64,000 nucleotides of DNA. Origin: Bacteroidaceae bacterium HV4-6-C5C (GTDB taxonomy: Bacteria > Bacteroidota > Bacteroidia > Bacteroidales > Bacteroidaceae). Made by a program: the position numbers and the translations under genes. The stretch lies in contig VOIU01000012.1 in the NCBI GenBank assembly GCA_007896885.1, positions 1 to 64,000 of the forward strand, in the 5' to 3' direction. Positions 55,226-64,000 of this stretch are shown here, piece by piece (the stretch's first letter is position 1; each line of letters starts with the position of its first letter). Below the pieces are notes generated by a model. That model searched no databases, was not told where the DNA came from, and saw only the letters and a list, made by a program, of their open reading frames with translations.

Positions 55226-56737
55226 TCATTGTGGAATACAAATACTCACCTCAGTGCCTTTTCCCGGTTGGCTGATTAAAGATATGGTTCCATGATGAGA
55301 TTCAACCAAAAGCTTTACGTAACTTAGTCCGAGACCAATTCCTGGTAAAGAGCGACCGTTGACATTACTAGCTCTATAAAACTTATCAAATACCCGCCCT
55401 TGCTCAGCAATGGGAACGCCAATTCCATCGTCAGCAACCCGTAACGTCAATAAATGATCGCGTAAGTCACAATTAATTGTAATATGCACGGACTCTTCGG
55501 AATATTTTATTGAATTCTCTATTAAATTACTGATCATGTTAGCAATATGTATCGGATCGGCAGTAACCAAAATATTTTCACTGTAATGGGTTTCAACCGA
55601 AACTTGTTTTCCTTCAGAAATATGACAAAGACGAAGCAGCTTTTCCACCACTTCTTTTAAATCGAAAGTACGAATAACGAGTTGTGTATGTTCATCATCA
55701 GCACGGGTCATATCACGCAATTTAGATAGATATGCGGAAAGGTTGTCCAGTTCGGACATTGAGTCACGTATTACTTCATCCATAGCTTTTTCATCCGTAC
55801 GTAAAATTTTATCATTCAAAAAAGACACACACATCTTCAGAGCCTGTACCGGACGTTTCAATTCATGAATCATCGTGTTCACAAAACTTTTTCGTAACTC
55901 GTCTATCCGTTTTTGCTTCAGGATTGTCTTTATCTGAAGCCAGAGACAAAGGCCTAGCAATAGAATTAAACAAATACTTCCCAATAGTTGCCATCCCATG
56001 CGCACCAGCAAAACATGGGGCATAACATCAACGTCAACAACCAAAAACTGATGTTTCAAAGGATTATAAGGATAACGAACCTCCAATTTGGGATGTAACA
56101 GCGTATAGGTTTGTTTCATTTTCGGTTCCCACTGAAAAGTCGTATCCTTCGATATTTCAAGCTTTGTAGTAAAAGGGATATTCTTTACCTTCAATGTGAG
56201 CAAGGAATCGAAACGTTGCAAGCTAAAGGGTGAGCTCACTTCTAACCGATAAAGTTCAACAAGCAGATTCAAATTGACAGTTGCAAAGGTTGGAAATGCA
56301 ATCTGAAAAGAATCTTTATACAATACTTTATGAGTTGCAATATATCGAGTCCACGAATCATTAGACGAGTTACGCCTTATGCTATCTACCATTTTATTCA
56401 AATCAACATGCTTCTCTATTCCTGAACGTGAAGATCCTATGGCGCTATCTTTCAGAGATACAGCACCCAAAACTAATGTATTTACTATTTTATTTGGTCC
56501 CTGCTGAGTCATTTTGATATTATAAAAAGCATGTCCTTTGCCCAGCACTCTTTCCGGTTTCAAGCTACGGATGGAATCATTAAGCTTTGCTGTTTTTAAA
56601 ATATCATCATAAAGTTCATGCGCCCTTTCATCATTGACATATTTATATTGGTTTATCAGCCAATAGCCTTGTCCGATGGTTATTAGTAACATTGCTAAAA
56701 TAGAAAGTCCCCATACAATTCTTATTCTACGCTCCAT
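55226..56737 (-). CDS. Two-component sensor histidine kinase
   Basis: This 503-residue kinase has a first transmembrane segment (about 10-30), a periplasmic domain of about 210 residues, a second segment (about 242-267), and then the DHp domain with His291 in IHELKRPVQALKM. The ATPase domain has N box NLIENSIKYS, G1 DDGIGVP and G2 GIGLGLSYVK. There is no HAMP or PAS domain. The pair with the response regulator resembles the RprXY type of Bacteroides. The stimulus is unknown. Confidence 0.93.
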   Translation of the reverse strand: MERRIRIVWGLSILAMLLITIGQGYWLINQYKYVNDERAHELYDDILKTAKLNDSIRSLKPERVLGKGHAFYNIKMTQQGPNKIVNTLVLGAVSLKDSAIGSSRSGIEKHVDLNKMVDSIRRNSSNDSWTRYIATHKVLYKDSFQIAFPTFATVNLNLLVELYRLEVSSPFSLQRFDSLLTLKVKNIPFTTKLEISKDTTFQWEPKMKQTYTLLHPKLEVRYPYNPLKHQFLVVDVDVMPHVLLVRMGWQLLGSICLILLLGLCLWLQIKTILKQKRIDELRKSFVNTMIHELKRPVQALKMCVSFLNDKILRTDEKAMDEVIRDSMSELDNLSAYLSKLRDMTRADDEHTQLVIRTFDLKEVVEKLLRLCHISEGKQVSVETHYSENILVTADPIHIANMISNLIENSIKYSEESVHITINCDLRDHLLTLRVADDGIGVPIAEQGRVFDKFYRASNVNGRSLPGIGLGLSYVKLLVESHHGTISLISQPGKGTEVSICIPQ

Positions 56738-57256
56738 ATCACAAAATTATTTAAGATATATACATAAAAAAACATAGACATCCATTGCGACCTATCTGTA
56801 AGAATATCTACCTTTATTTATTGAAACATTTTTCAAGCACTCCTCTTTAGAAATTCAGATTTCCTTGTGCAAGCAAAGGTAAACCATTCATTATAAAATA
56901 AAGTACGCGCGCAAGAGTTATTATCGCCTACGTAATATTTCAGTAATAACTTTTATTCTATATACTTCGCAAAGGCAAATACATTTGCATAAACAATAAA
57001 CAAGATGATTATTTATTTATTGACTGTAATACCTACTGAAAAGAGCATCTCCCGTGCATGGATTCAAGAAGTATTCCATCAGGAGTCATCCCACAATCAA
57101 TGGCATTGATTCTAGGAATCATACGTATTGATTGTGGGAATCATACGCATTGATTGTATCGTCATTCAGTAGATGAGTTGGAATATAATCTGATTCATTC
57201 CCAATATCATAGCACAATATATGAATAACCATTAAAATCAAAAAACTCACAAGTAT
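56738..57256. other. Divergent regulatory region between histidine kinase and GLPGLI operon
   Basis: 519 bases without a gene. It contains two tandem 22-bp repeats (57115-57158), a third partial copy just before, and an inverted pair CCACAATCAAT (around 57101-57111) with ATTGATTGTGG (57127-57137). The remainder is AT-rich without a clear -7 element. Confidence 0.5.
57115..57158 (+). repeat. Two tandem 22-bp repeats, possible regulator binding site
   Basis: 57115-57136 and 57137-57158 share the pattern GGAATCATACGyATTGATTG with only two differences over 22 bp. The period of two helical turns is what is expected for tandem binding of an OmpR-family regulator on one face of the DNA. A weaker copy of CATTGATTC lies just before. 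The site is about 100 nt upstream of the GLPGLI gene. Confidence 0.75.
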
Positions 57257-58123
57257 ATGAAAACAAAGATTACGATTTTATTCGCTTGCATGAGCATTGT
57301 ATTTACAATGAAAGCACATGCGCAATTTATCATCAGTGATGGTAGCAAAATAAAGCAAGACACCATTGGAACAGTACGTCTTACAGTACAATACCAGACC
57401 CTGATCATACCCGATACATTGAATAAAGATAAAACAAGTGAAGAAAGTATGATGCTGGAAATAGGAAAAGGTATGTCTAAATTTTACAGTTATACCAAGT
57501 ATGTTCGTGATTCGGTGCTTAATGCCGACTTTGCAAATAAAGTTTCTCAGGAAACCATTAATGATCATCTGAAACAATATGGCAAAAGTAAACTGAACGA
57601 AGCTACTTTCAAGGGATATCCTTCGGGAAAAGTCACCACTCTGGATGAAATAGCCGGAATGACTCGTTTGAGTTGCGAAGAACAGGATGAGGTGCCTCAA
57701 TGGATATTGCAGAATGACACAGCCACTATACTCTCTTTTTCATGTCGTAAAGCGGAATGCAGATTCAAAGGGCGCAATTGGACAGCTTGGTTTACGACCG
57801 AAATTCCCATCAGTGAAGGTCCATGGAAGCTATATGGTCTACCTGGGTTAATCATTAAAGCGGAAGACAAAGAAAAACAGTATGTATTTCTCTGCACGGG
57901 AATAGAGCAATGCCACGCCAACAAGCCCATCCTGTTTTACGGAAAAAGTTATGAACCGATCAATCGCAAAGCATATAACAAGATACATGAACGTTACAAT
58001 GCCGACCCGATAGGATTCATCACCAGTTCCAATCCCAATGTAAAAATCAGCATAAGTGATGGACAGGGTAATCCTGCAAAAGGGCCTAAGAACATGCCAT
58101 ATAATCCACTGGAAAGAGAATGA
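57257..58123 (+). CDS. GLPGLI-family protein
   Basis: This 288-residue exported protein has a signal peptide (about 1-22, ending KAHAQ) and the naming motif GPWKLYGLPGLIIKAEDKEK. The upstream part has WTAWFTTEIPISEGPW. The family is common in Bacteroidetes, next to large outer-membrane beta-barrel proteins, and its function is unknown. Its stop codon overlaps the start of the barrel protein gene (ATGA), so the two are made together. Position opposite a two-component system suggests control by it. Confidence 0.9.
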   Translation: MKTKITILFACMSIVFTMKAHAQFIISDGSKIKQDTIGTVRLTVQYQTLIIPDTLNKDKTSEESMMLEIGKGMSKFYSYTKYVRDSVLNADFANKVSQETINDHLKQYGKSKLNEATFKGYPSGKVTTLDEIAGMTRLSCEEQDEVPQWILQNDTATILSFSCRKAECRFKGRNWTAWFTTEIPISEGPWKLYGLPGLIIKAEDKEKQYVFLCTGIEQCHANKPILFYGKSYEPINRKAYNKIHERYNADPIGFITSSNPNVKISISDGQGNPAKGPKNMPYNPLERE

Positions 58124-60738
58124 AGCACAGATCAACAACGATCGGGTATATTATCCTATACATATTCATGGCATTGCCAATGCATGCCCAAAGGATAAGC
58201 GGCATAGTGACAGATGCTGAAAACCATCAGCCTTTAGAATCTGTAATGATCGGTTTAATACGAAATAAAGTCATGATCGACTATGCACTGACTGATGCAA
58301 AAGGACATTATACACTATCTTGGAAGTACAATGAAACATTGCAACTTACCGCCTCGTTATTAGGATACCGGAAAGTAATTCAAGATATACATGATGCAAG
58401 TATTTTAAACATCAATCTCCAGCCCGAGGCTATCGCGTTGAAAGAAGTTGTGATACATCCCGGAAGGGTTTATAGCCAGAAAGATACCATACGATATGAT
58501 TTGTCGGAATTTACTTCTTCAAAAGACTTATACATAAAAGATGTATTAAAAAAGTTACCCGGGATAGATATCGATGAAAATGGACAGGTAAAATATAAAG
58601 GGAAGGCTATCGATCATTATTTTGTAGAAGGAATGGATTTAACAGGAGGACGATACAATCAAATAAATAATAACCTCAGTGCTAAAGCGGTGAAAACTGC
58701 CGAAATCATGGAAAATTACCAATCGATAAAAGCGCTGAAAGGTAAGATTAATTCAGATGAGGTGGCATTAAATCTTAAATTAGACCCCAAAGTACGTGAT
58801 CAGTGGATCGTAAACGGGACATTCGGCACAGGAGTGAGTCAAAGCAACTCTTCTTTATTAAACGATGAAGATCCGACACAAGAGAACACCAATAAACGAT
58901 GGCTTTGGAAAGGCACTCTCAGTGGACTGCAATTGGGCAAAGGGAATCAGAGCCTCTACGCCTACAAAACAAATAATAACGGGACAGACCTTAGCAATGA
59001 ACAACGTCTGATGGTAAATTATAACCCCGATGAACCTGCAGCTTTAAGCAGCTTTCTGAGTGTGCCCGATATTAATGCACCTCTTGATAAAACACGTCTA
59101 TTATTTAACGAAACCCATACTTTAAACGGTAACCGGATGTATCGTTGGAATGATGAACAATCTTTACGCATTCAAACCGGATATACCCACGATCGTATCC
59201 GGCAGCAGAAGCAGAATACACAGCTTTATTATCTGCCGGATGACACAACCCGCATAGATGAAAGCTATCATTATCGGTTAATACGAGATGCTGCAAATAT
59301 AGATATGGAGTATGAAGACAACAATGCGATGCATTATCTAAAGGATCATTTTAAGGTGGAAGGTGAAACGGAAAAAGGTATCACACCGGAGCTAGAACAA
59401 ACAATCCGTTCGTCACGAATGACTGTGAATAATATTTTTAGCCTTATCAAAAACCGGAGATCGGAAACTTGGGGATTATACTCAAGCGCTTATTATGCAT
59501 ATCTACCGGCATCGCTCCTTCTGAATACTGGAAAAGAAAACTTTCGTCAACACTGCCTGTCTGGAGACAATTATGTATCCTATCTAAAAAAACATAATGG
59601 TTTTACACAGCAGTATAAAGTTGGAATACAAGGAGAATGGAATTCAACACAAATCAACACAAATAATACACTTAAAAACACTCCATTCGACACCTCTTAC
59701 TTGAGTGTATATTTCAACCCTCTATTTCAGATTGAGTATGATAAGATGCTCATTAGTCTCACATTACCAACACAATACAAGCGATACTTTTCATTAAATT
59801 ACTCATTACCGAATATAAATCCTATATTTTATGGACGTTATCAAATAAACTATCATTGGAAACTTTCTGTCTATGGAAATATAAATCGTAGCGCGGGAGA
59901 TATTACCGGAATTTATCCTTATCCTTATCGTACTGATTATCGCACTTGGCGAAGCGGAGACGGTACCTTTCCCATAAACACCCGGCAAAGCTATAATCTC
60001 TATGGCGAATACAAAAATACTGTGCAAGAGTTTTTTGTGACAGCCCAATTAGGATATAATCGCCTGGAACGTAATACCATTAATGAACAAAACATATCGA
60101 ATCAAGTCAGCAATTATACCCTACGGAATTTCTCCAACCATATAGATAACTGGCTTTTCAGCAGTACCATTTCTAAAGGAATATACGATTGGCATTTAAA
60201 AACATCATTGACCTTACAGGCCAGTCGTAACAAAGGAAAAGAACTTAGTAACAACAACTCACATGCATCTAACTTTTCAAGCAATAATGAGAATTATACT
60301 TCAGCGACTTTACAAGCTTACCGATATAATAACATAAGTACAGAGCCCCAATTAATATGGTCACCTAATAACACTTTTGAAGCGGAATATAATGCTAAGT
60401 TAGGATATACCCATAGTAGTGTAGAAGGTCACAAATTACCAACATTAATGAATATACAGCAACATTTGCACCTAACATTTAGTATTGGTAAGATAGACGT
60501 TCGACTTTCCGGTGAACACTATCGGAATGAATTAGGGAATGGAACTCTTATTAATACATTGTTTGCTGATGCATCCGTAAAATACAGAAAAAGAAAATGG
60601 AATATTAATGCCACACTCAACAATCTTTTTAATAAAAAGAAATATGCATACACTATCTATTCTACAACACAGAGCACTACCTCACAGTTGGATATACGAC
60701 CACGTGAATTTATGTTTGAAGTAGGTTATCAATTCTAG
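58120..60738 (+). CDS. Outer-membrane beta-barrel protein with carboxypeptidase-regulatory-like domain (TonB-receptor-like)
   Basis: This 872-residue protein has a signal peptide (about 1-23), a beta-sandwich (RISGIVTDAENHQPLESVMI, about 24-105), a plug-like region (YDLSEFTSSKDLYIKDVLKK, then LPGIDIDENGQVKYKGKAID), and a large barrel ending in terminal Phe (EFMFEVGYQF). It is like the outer-membrane beta-barrel family 3 of Bacteroidetes. No TonB box is obvious, and no SusD partner is present. Substrate and role are unknown. The gene overlaps the convergent PAP2 gene by 4 nt. Confidence 0.88.
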   Translation: MKHRSTTIGYIILYIFMALPMHAQRISGIVTDAENHQPLESVMIGLIRNKVMIDYALTDAKGHYTLSWKYNETLQLTASLLGYRKVIQDIHDASILNINLQPEAIALKEVVIHPGRVYSQKDTIRYDLSEFTSSKDLYIKDVLKKLPGIDIDENGQVKYKGKAIDHYFVEGMDLTGGRYNQINNNLSAKAVKTAEIMENYQSIKALKGKINSDEVALNLKLDPKVRDQWIVNGTFGTGVSQSNSSLLNDEDPTQENTNKRWLWKGTLSGLQLGKGNQSLYAYKTNNNGTDLSNEQRLMVNYNPDEPAALSSFLSVPDINAPLDKTRLLFNETHTLNGNRMYRWNDEQSLRIQTGYTHDRIRQQKQNTQLYYLPDDTTRIDESYHYRLIRDAANIDMEYEDNNAMHYLKDHFKVEGETEKGITPELEQTIRSSRMTVNNIFSLIKNRRSETWGLYSSAYYAYLPASLLLNTGKENFRQHCLSGDNYVSYLKKHNGFTQQYKVGIQGEWNSTQINTNNTLKNTPFDTSYLSVYFNPLFQIEYDKMLISLTLPTQYKRYFSLNYSLPNINPIFYGRYQINYHWKLSVYGNINRSAGDITGIYPYPYRTDYRTWRSGDGTFPINTRQSYNLYGEYKNTVQEFFVTAQLGYNRLERNTINEQNISNQVSNYTLRNFSNHIDNWLFSSTISKGIYDWHLKTSLTLQASRNKGKELSNNNSHASNFSSNNENYTSATLQAYRYNNISTEPQLIWSPNNTFEAEYNAKLGYTHSSVEGHKLPTLMNIQQHLHLTFSIGKIDVRLSGEHYRNELGNGTLINTLFADASVKYRKRKWNINATLNNLFNKKKYAYTIYSTTQSTTSQLDIRPREFMFEVGYQF

Positions 60739-61412
60739 CCCCACACACTACGAATAATAGAATAACATAGAATGCCGAAAATGGTTACCCCACCAATCAA
60801 TACAGGCGCATTGATATGCTTCACATGCTCCATGCGGGTATGACCACTCACCCGTCGGAATAAGCGAAACATCAAATAAGCAGCGATCAAACCTAGAATA
60901 GTACCGGCTATAATATCACCGGGATAATGCACGCCCAAGTAGATCCGCGAATAACATGTAAGCAAGGCCCATGCCATCATAAAAAGCGTAAGCCATTGTT
61001 TCCTGAATAAAAAGCAAATAAAAAAGGCCAACCCAAATGTATTGGCAGCATGGCATGAAGGAAAACCATAGCGTCCTCCTCGATATCCATCTACAATATG
61101 TACCATGCAGGATATAGGATTTTCCAAATGAGCCGGACGGAGACGCTCTACTAAGGGGCGAATCAATGTGGCACCAATCTGATCGGCAATAGTAATGGTT
61201 AGTCCCAGCCCAATCATGCAGAGCAATGTCACTTTCCAATGGAAATTACGAATCATGACGTACCAAATGGACAGGTACATTGGAATCCAGATGACTTTAC
61301 CGCTATATGCACTCATAAACGTGTCCAAAAAAGAACAATGCATCTTGTTGATCAGAAAAAAAGCGTCGGTATCCGCTTCATTTACTTCATGCAGAACATC
61401 TAACAGTATCAT
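60735..61412 (-). CDS. PAP2-family phosphatase
   Basis: This 225-residue membrane protein has about six hydrophobic segments and the three PAP2 motifs. Motif 1 is KxxxxxxRP-like (VERLRP), motif 2 is the PSCH core in RYGFPSCHAANTFG, and motif 3 is SRIYLGVHYPGDIIAG with the nucleophile His. It removes phosphate from lipid phosphates such as undecaprenyl or phosphatidate phosphates on the outer face of the inner membrane. It begins 4 nt after the LTA-synthase-like gene, so the two are in one operon. Confidence 0.93.
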   Translation of the reverse strand: MILLDVLHEVNEADTDAFFLINKMHCSFLDTFMSAYSGKVIWIPMYLSIWYVMIRNFHWKVTLLCMIGLGLTITIADQIGATLIRPLVERLRPAHLENPISCMVHIVDGYRGGRYGFPSCHAANTFGLAFFICFLFRKQWLTLFMMAWALLTCYSRIYLGVHYPGDIIAGTILGLIAAYLMFRLFRRVSGHTRMEHVKHINAPVLIGGVTIFGILCYSIIRSVWG

Positions 61413-61416
61413 TGTA

Positions 61417-63300
61417 TTATCTTTTAGCTATATCATCATATATTTTTTGCAAGTATGCTTTAGCCGATTCCAAATTTTTACCTTTAGCAGCTCCTTCATC
61501 CACAGCAACACTCTTTGACTCACAATTATACATCACTCTGTTGTCAAGAGTTGCCATACCAAAGGCATCAGGAACGGTAAAGAAAGCAAAATGGGGAGAA
61601 AGTGGGTTCAGCATATCTTTACTAAACGTGAACATCGAATGCGGTAAAGCCAGTTGTGCCAGCAATGTTGCTGCAATATCATGTTGGGACCCATAAACAG
61701 GAATATGTTTAGGTTCACGAACAGCACCTCCTATCAAAATCAAAGGTATCTGATAGCGTTCGATAGATAAGTTATCTATATGTTCCGGGTATGCTCCCAA
61801 GTGATCGGGAACCAATATTATGACAGTATTTTTCCACTGGGGAAGACGACGGAAATGCCTTACGAAATCACCAACACAACTGTCAGTATAAGCAAAAGCA
61901 TTCAATCGTTTATTCGTCAAACGACGATAGGGTACTTCAAAAGGCTCATGGCTGCTGGATGTCTGAACCACTTTAAAGAAAGGACGTTTGGCAGCTCCAG
62001 CTAATTTACTTGAAGCTGTGGATTCAGCATTCAGATCCTGCAATAAACGTTTAAATACAAGATGATCATGTACTCCCCATTTGCTTAAACGTTCCGATAC
62101 TGGAAAATCAACATCGGAGATCAACTCATCAAATCCGGAAGTTATGACATAAGAACGCATATTGGTAAAATCGGCATCACCTCCATAATAATATTTAGTC
62201 CGGTAACCGGCTTTCTTTAAACTACCGGCAATGGAAGGAACCGATTGTATTTTATGAGGATATTTCATAAGACTGGTGGTTGGTTGGGCGGGATATCCAC
62301 TTAAAACGGCAACCACGCCTCTGTCTGTACGGAAACTGTTTGCATAGAAATTGGTAAACAGCACTCCCTCTTGTGCCAAAGTATCCAAATTGACTGCCAC
62401 ATTTGGCTCACCTCCCAATGATTTCATCAGCTTGGAGGAGAAGCTCTCCATTATGACAAATATTACATTAGGGCGTTTGGTATTAAACAAGACTGTATGT
62501 AGAGTGTCGGGCACAACAGCCGTACTATCCAATACTGCAGGATCAAGCATTTTTTTAATCAGCTTATCCGCTTGAGCAGATTCCATAAAACGGTATTGTT
62601 TACTAAAGTCCGTCTGCTTGGCCAACGATTCCATCAGGCTGAATACAGGGTTAATCGCAGCATGATTCAGCCGTTGATTTGAACTGAAATAGACCTTTCC
62701 TACATTCATTGTAGATACAGTGAAGCCACCACGTATAGGAATAAACAATAAGCCGGTCACCAATAAAAGGATACCTGCCACTTTCAAATAATGGAAAGGG
62801 AGTTTCAAGCCGCGCCAGATACTTCGCTGGACAAAATAGAATATGAGATAAAGAACCCCTGCATAGACCAGCATCACTCCTATCCCCACGAACACAACCG
62901 ACAAACTCACACTCGCTATGGCATCTTTAGGTGAAGAGAAGAAATAAAACAGCGGGGTTGCATCTAAACGGAAACCCCAATATTCATACAATGCCAAATC
63001 GATTGTGAAAATCATAGAGAGCAATATAGAAAGTATCAGATAATAAATGTTCCAGATTTTACGAAGTACATCGGAAAGTGCACAAGAAGAAGCGAGAAAA
63101 AGAAAACCGGGTATCACACTAAAATAGCCGGCTAAAGAAAGATCTAAAGGAAGTCCATGCCACATCACCTGGAGAATATCCATCGCAGATAATCCGGTGT
63201 ACATGGAGCTATAATAAAAGATAAATAACGGCTTTTGGATTACAAAAATTACAACAAAAAGTAGATACGTTTTTAACAAACCTAAGAGTCTTTCTCGCAT
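61417..63300 (-). CDS. LTA-synthase-family (phosphoglycerol/phosphoethanolamine transferase-like) membrane protein
   Basis: The N-terminal 195 residues hold five transmembrane segments. From about 275 the extracytoplasmic sulfatase-like domain begins, with metal-binding Glu285 in VIMESFSSKL, the probable nucleophile Thr325 in NSFRTDRGVV, and later metal ligands in VPDHLGAYPE and SSSHEPFE. The protein is of LtaS length (627). Bacteroides have no lipoteichoic acid, so it probably moves a phosphoglycerol or phosphoethanolamine from phospholipid to a periplasmic or surface glycan. The PAP2 phosphatase following it may dispose of a lipid product. The acceptor is unknown. Confidence 0.88.
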   Translation of the reverse strand: MRERLLGLLKTYLLFVVIFVIQKPLFIFYYSSMYTGLSAMDILQVMWHGLPLDLSLAGYFSVIPGFLFLASSCALSDVLRKIWNIYYLILSILLSMIFTIDLALYEYWGFRLDATPLFYFFSSPKDAIASVSLSVVFVGIGVMLVYAGVLYLIFYFVQRSIWRGLKLPFHYLKVAGILLLVTGLLFIPIRGGFTVSTMNVGKVYFSSNQRLNHAAINPVFSLMESLAKQTDFSKQYRFMESAQADKLIKKMLDPAVLDSTAVVPDTLHTVLFNTKRPNVIFVIMESFSSKLMKSLGGEPNVAVNLDTLAQEGVLFTNFYANSFRTDRGVVAVLSGYPAQPTTSLMKYPHKIQSVPSIAGSLKKAGYRTKYYYGGDADFTNMRSYVITSGFDELISDVDFPVSERLSKWGVHDHLVFKRLLQDLNAESTASSKLAGAAKRPFFKVVQTSSSHEPFEVPYRRLTNKRLNAFAYTDSCVGDFVRHFRRLPQWKNTVIILVPDHLGAYPEHIDNLSIERYQIPLILIGGAVREPKHIPVYGSQHDIAATLLAQLALPHSMFTFSKDMLNPLSPHFAFFTVPDAFGMATLDNRVMYNCESKSVAVDEGAAKGKNLESAKAYLQKIYDDIAKR

Positions 63301-63466
63301 TGGCCTTCAATTTAGATTAAATACGAAAGACAAAAATAGTTCTTTTATGCAATCCTCAACCGTTATTGAGGTTTAATACTGTAAAATAACAGTAGTTAAC
63401 ACAACGACACAACTTTTTTATTCATCATAAGCGTACAACTCCTGTTTTAGACAGCTACAAATACTA

Positions 63467-64000
63467 TCAATTCCGCTTCAACAGAATTTTATCGGTAATA
63501 ACCGTAGGCAATTCATTTTCATAATGAGTCACCATCACGAGGGTTTTATCCCTACGGGAACAAAAAGCTTCAATAATTTTTTTAACACGAAATCGATTAA
63601 AAGTATCCAATCCGTGAAGAGGTTCATCCAATATAAGTAATTCGGGATCTTTCACAAATGCCCTCGCCAATAAAGTCAGTCTTTGCTCTCCACCTGATAG
63701 TTGAAGAAAAGGCTTGTCTTTCAAACCGACAACTCCAAATATATCCATCCACCATTCACATATTGCCACTTGGTCGGAATGTGTACGCTTATACAGCCCG
63801 ATACTATCATGAAGACCTGACGCAACAATATCAACAGCCGGTATATTTTTCAGATAAGCCCTATGCATTTCAGGACTGACATAGCCGATATGCTTTTTTA
63901 TTTCCCAAATACTTTCACCTGTTCCCCGTTTACGTCCGAACAAACTGATGTCGCAAGCATAAGACTGTGGATTATCAGCACAAACCAGGCTGAGTAATGT
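63467..64000 (-). CDS. ABC ATP-binding protein, C-terminal domain (ModF-like tandem ATPase), 5' end outside window
   Basis: The frame is open to the right edge, beginning within the P-loop end (TLLSLVCADNPQSYACDISL). The rest shows the Q-region HIGYVSPEMHRAYL, signature LQLSGGEQRLTLLARAFVKD, Walker B LLILDEPLHGLD and switch THYENELP. The pattern FGRKRGTGESIWEIK is typical of the second ATPase domain of ModF/PhrA-like proteins, which have two ATPases in one chain and no membrane part. Its role is unsettled. The stop is at 63467. Confidence 0.8.
   Translation of the reverse strand, partial: TLLSLVCADNPQSYACDISLFGRKRGTGESIWEIKKHIGYVSPEMHRAYLKNIPAVDIVASGLHDSIGLYKRTHSDQVAICEWWMDIFGVVGLKDKPFLQLSGGEQRLTLLARAFVKDPELLILDEPLHGLDTFNRFRVKKIIEAFCSRRDKTLVMVTHYENELPTVITDKILLKRN

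Noticed and set aside
57115..57158. Tandem repeats considered as a CRISPR array
   Set aside because: The two copies are directly adjacent with no spacer and there are no cas genes in the window.

Overview
The window comes from a member of the Bacteroidales, most likely the genus Bacteroides. Evidence: a SusC/SusD polysaccharide utilization locus; Bacteroidales-type promoters (TTTG, a 19-21 nt spacer, TAnnTTTG); no strong Shine-Dalgarno sequences; NigD-like, GLPGLI, DUF4252, DUF5606, DUF6266 and DUF3276 proteins; and long-hairpin terminators.

Layout. 1-1300: insertion-sequence wreckage. The 3' end of an ISAon1-like transposase abuts a 5'-truncated LytTR response regulator, followed by a 277-bp internally deleted copy of a related element. 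1366-4700: a tRNA-Ser and the anaerobic pair pflB-pflA. 4836-17916 (minus strand): a polysaccharide utilization locus read ROK kinase, MFS permease, SIS-domain protein, creatininase-family amidohydrolase, GH9, SusC, SusD, surface lipoprotein, a small gene remnant, GH18. The kinase/permease/SIS/amidohydrolase set plus GH18 and GH9 suggests uptake and breakdown of a beta-linked amino-sugar glycan (chito-oligosaccharide or similar); the substrate is inferred. 18501-25000: an ECF sigma factor with a probable envelope-spanning beta-barrel protein, a NigD-like lipoprotein, another lipoprotein, a TraB/GumN protein, and a small plug-domain-like protein translationally coupled to a TlpA-like thioredoxin. 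25224-28439: an AlkZ-like DNA glycosylase divergent from a two-gene ABC exporter. 28552-28748: two tRNA-Ser genes. 28862-37941: mutS2-sdaA, acetyltransferase, VOC protein, Crp/Fnr regulator, NAD(P)H oxidoreductase, a sigma/anti-sigma/DUF4252 operon, a large perfect palindrome and a DUF6266 gene. 38002-40683: YeiH-type exporter, LysR regulator, DUF6621-like protein.

41001-51282 is housekeeping: clpB facing nusB-yajC-ybbR-coaE-DUF5606, then DUF3276, rplY (L25), pth, an S4-domain protein, a Gfo/Idh/MocA oxidoreductase and an OmpH/Skp-like lipoprotein. 51665-54309: pepD and a secreted EEP-family phosphoesterase. 54387-60738: a two-component system divergent from a GLPGLI protein plus a large outer-membrane beta-barrel protein, with 22-bp tandem repeats in the shared upstream region. 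60735-63300: an LTA-synthase-like enzyme with a PAP2 phosphatase. The right edge cuts a tandem-ATPase ABC protein.

The observations most worth following are the amino-sugar-like utilization locus with its unusual ROK kinase and creatininase homologue, the 27-bp perfect palindrome upstream of the DUF6266 gene, the AlkZ-like glycosylase beside an exporter, the envelope-spanning sigma-linked protein, and the tandem repeats between the two-component system and the GLPGLI operon. All functional statements are read from sequence and family knowledge; no database search was run.
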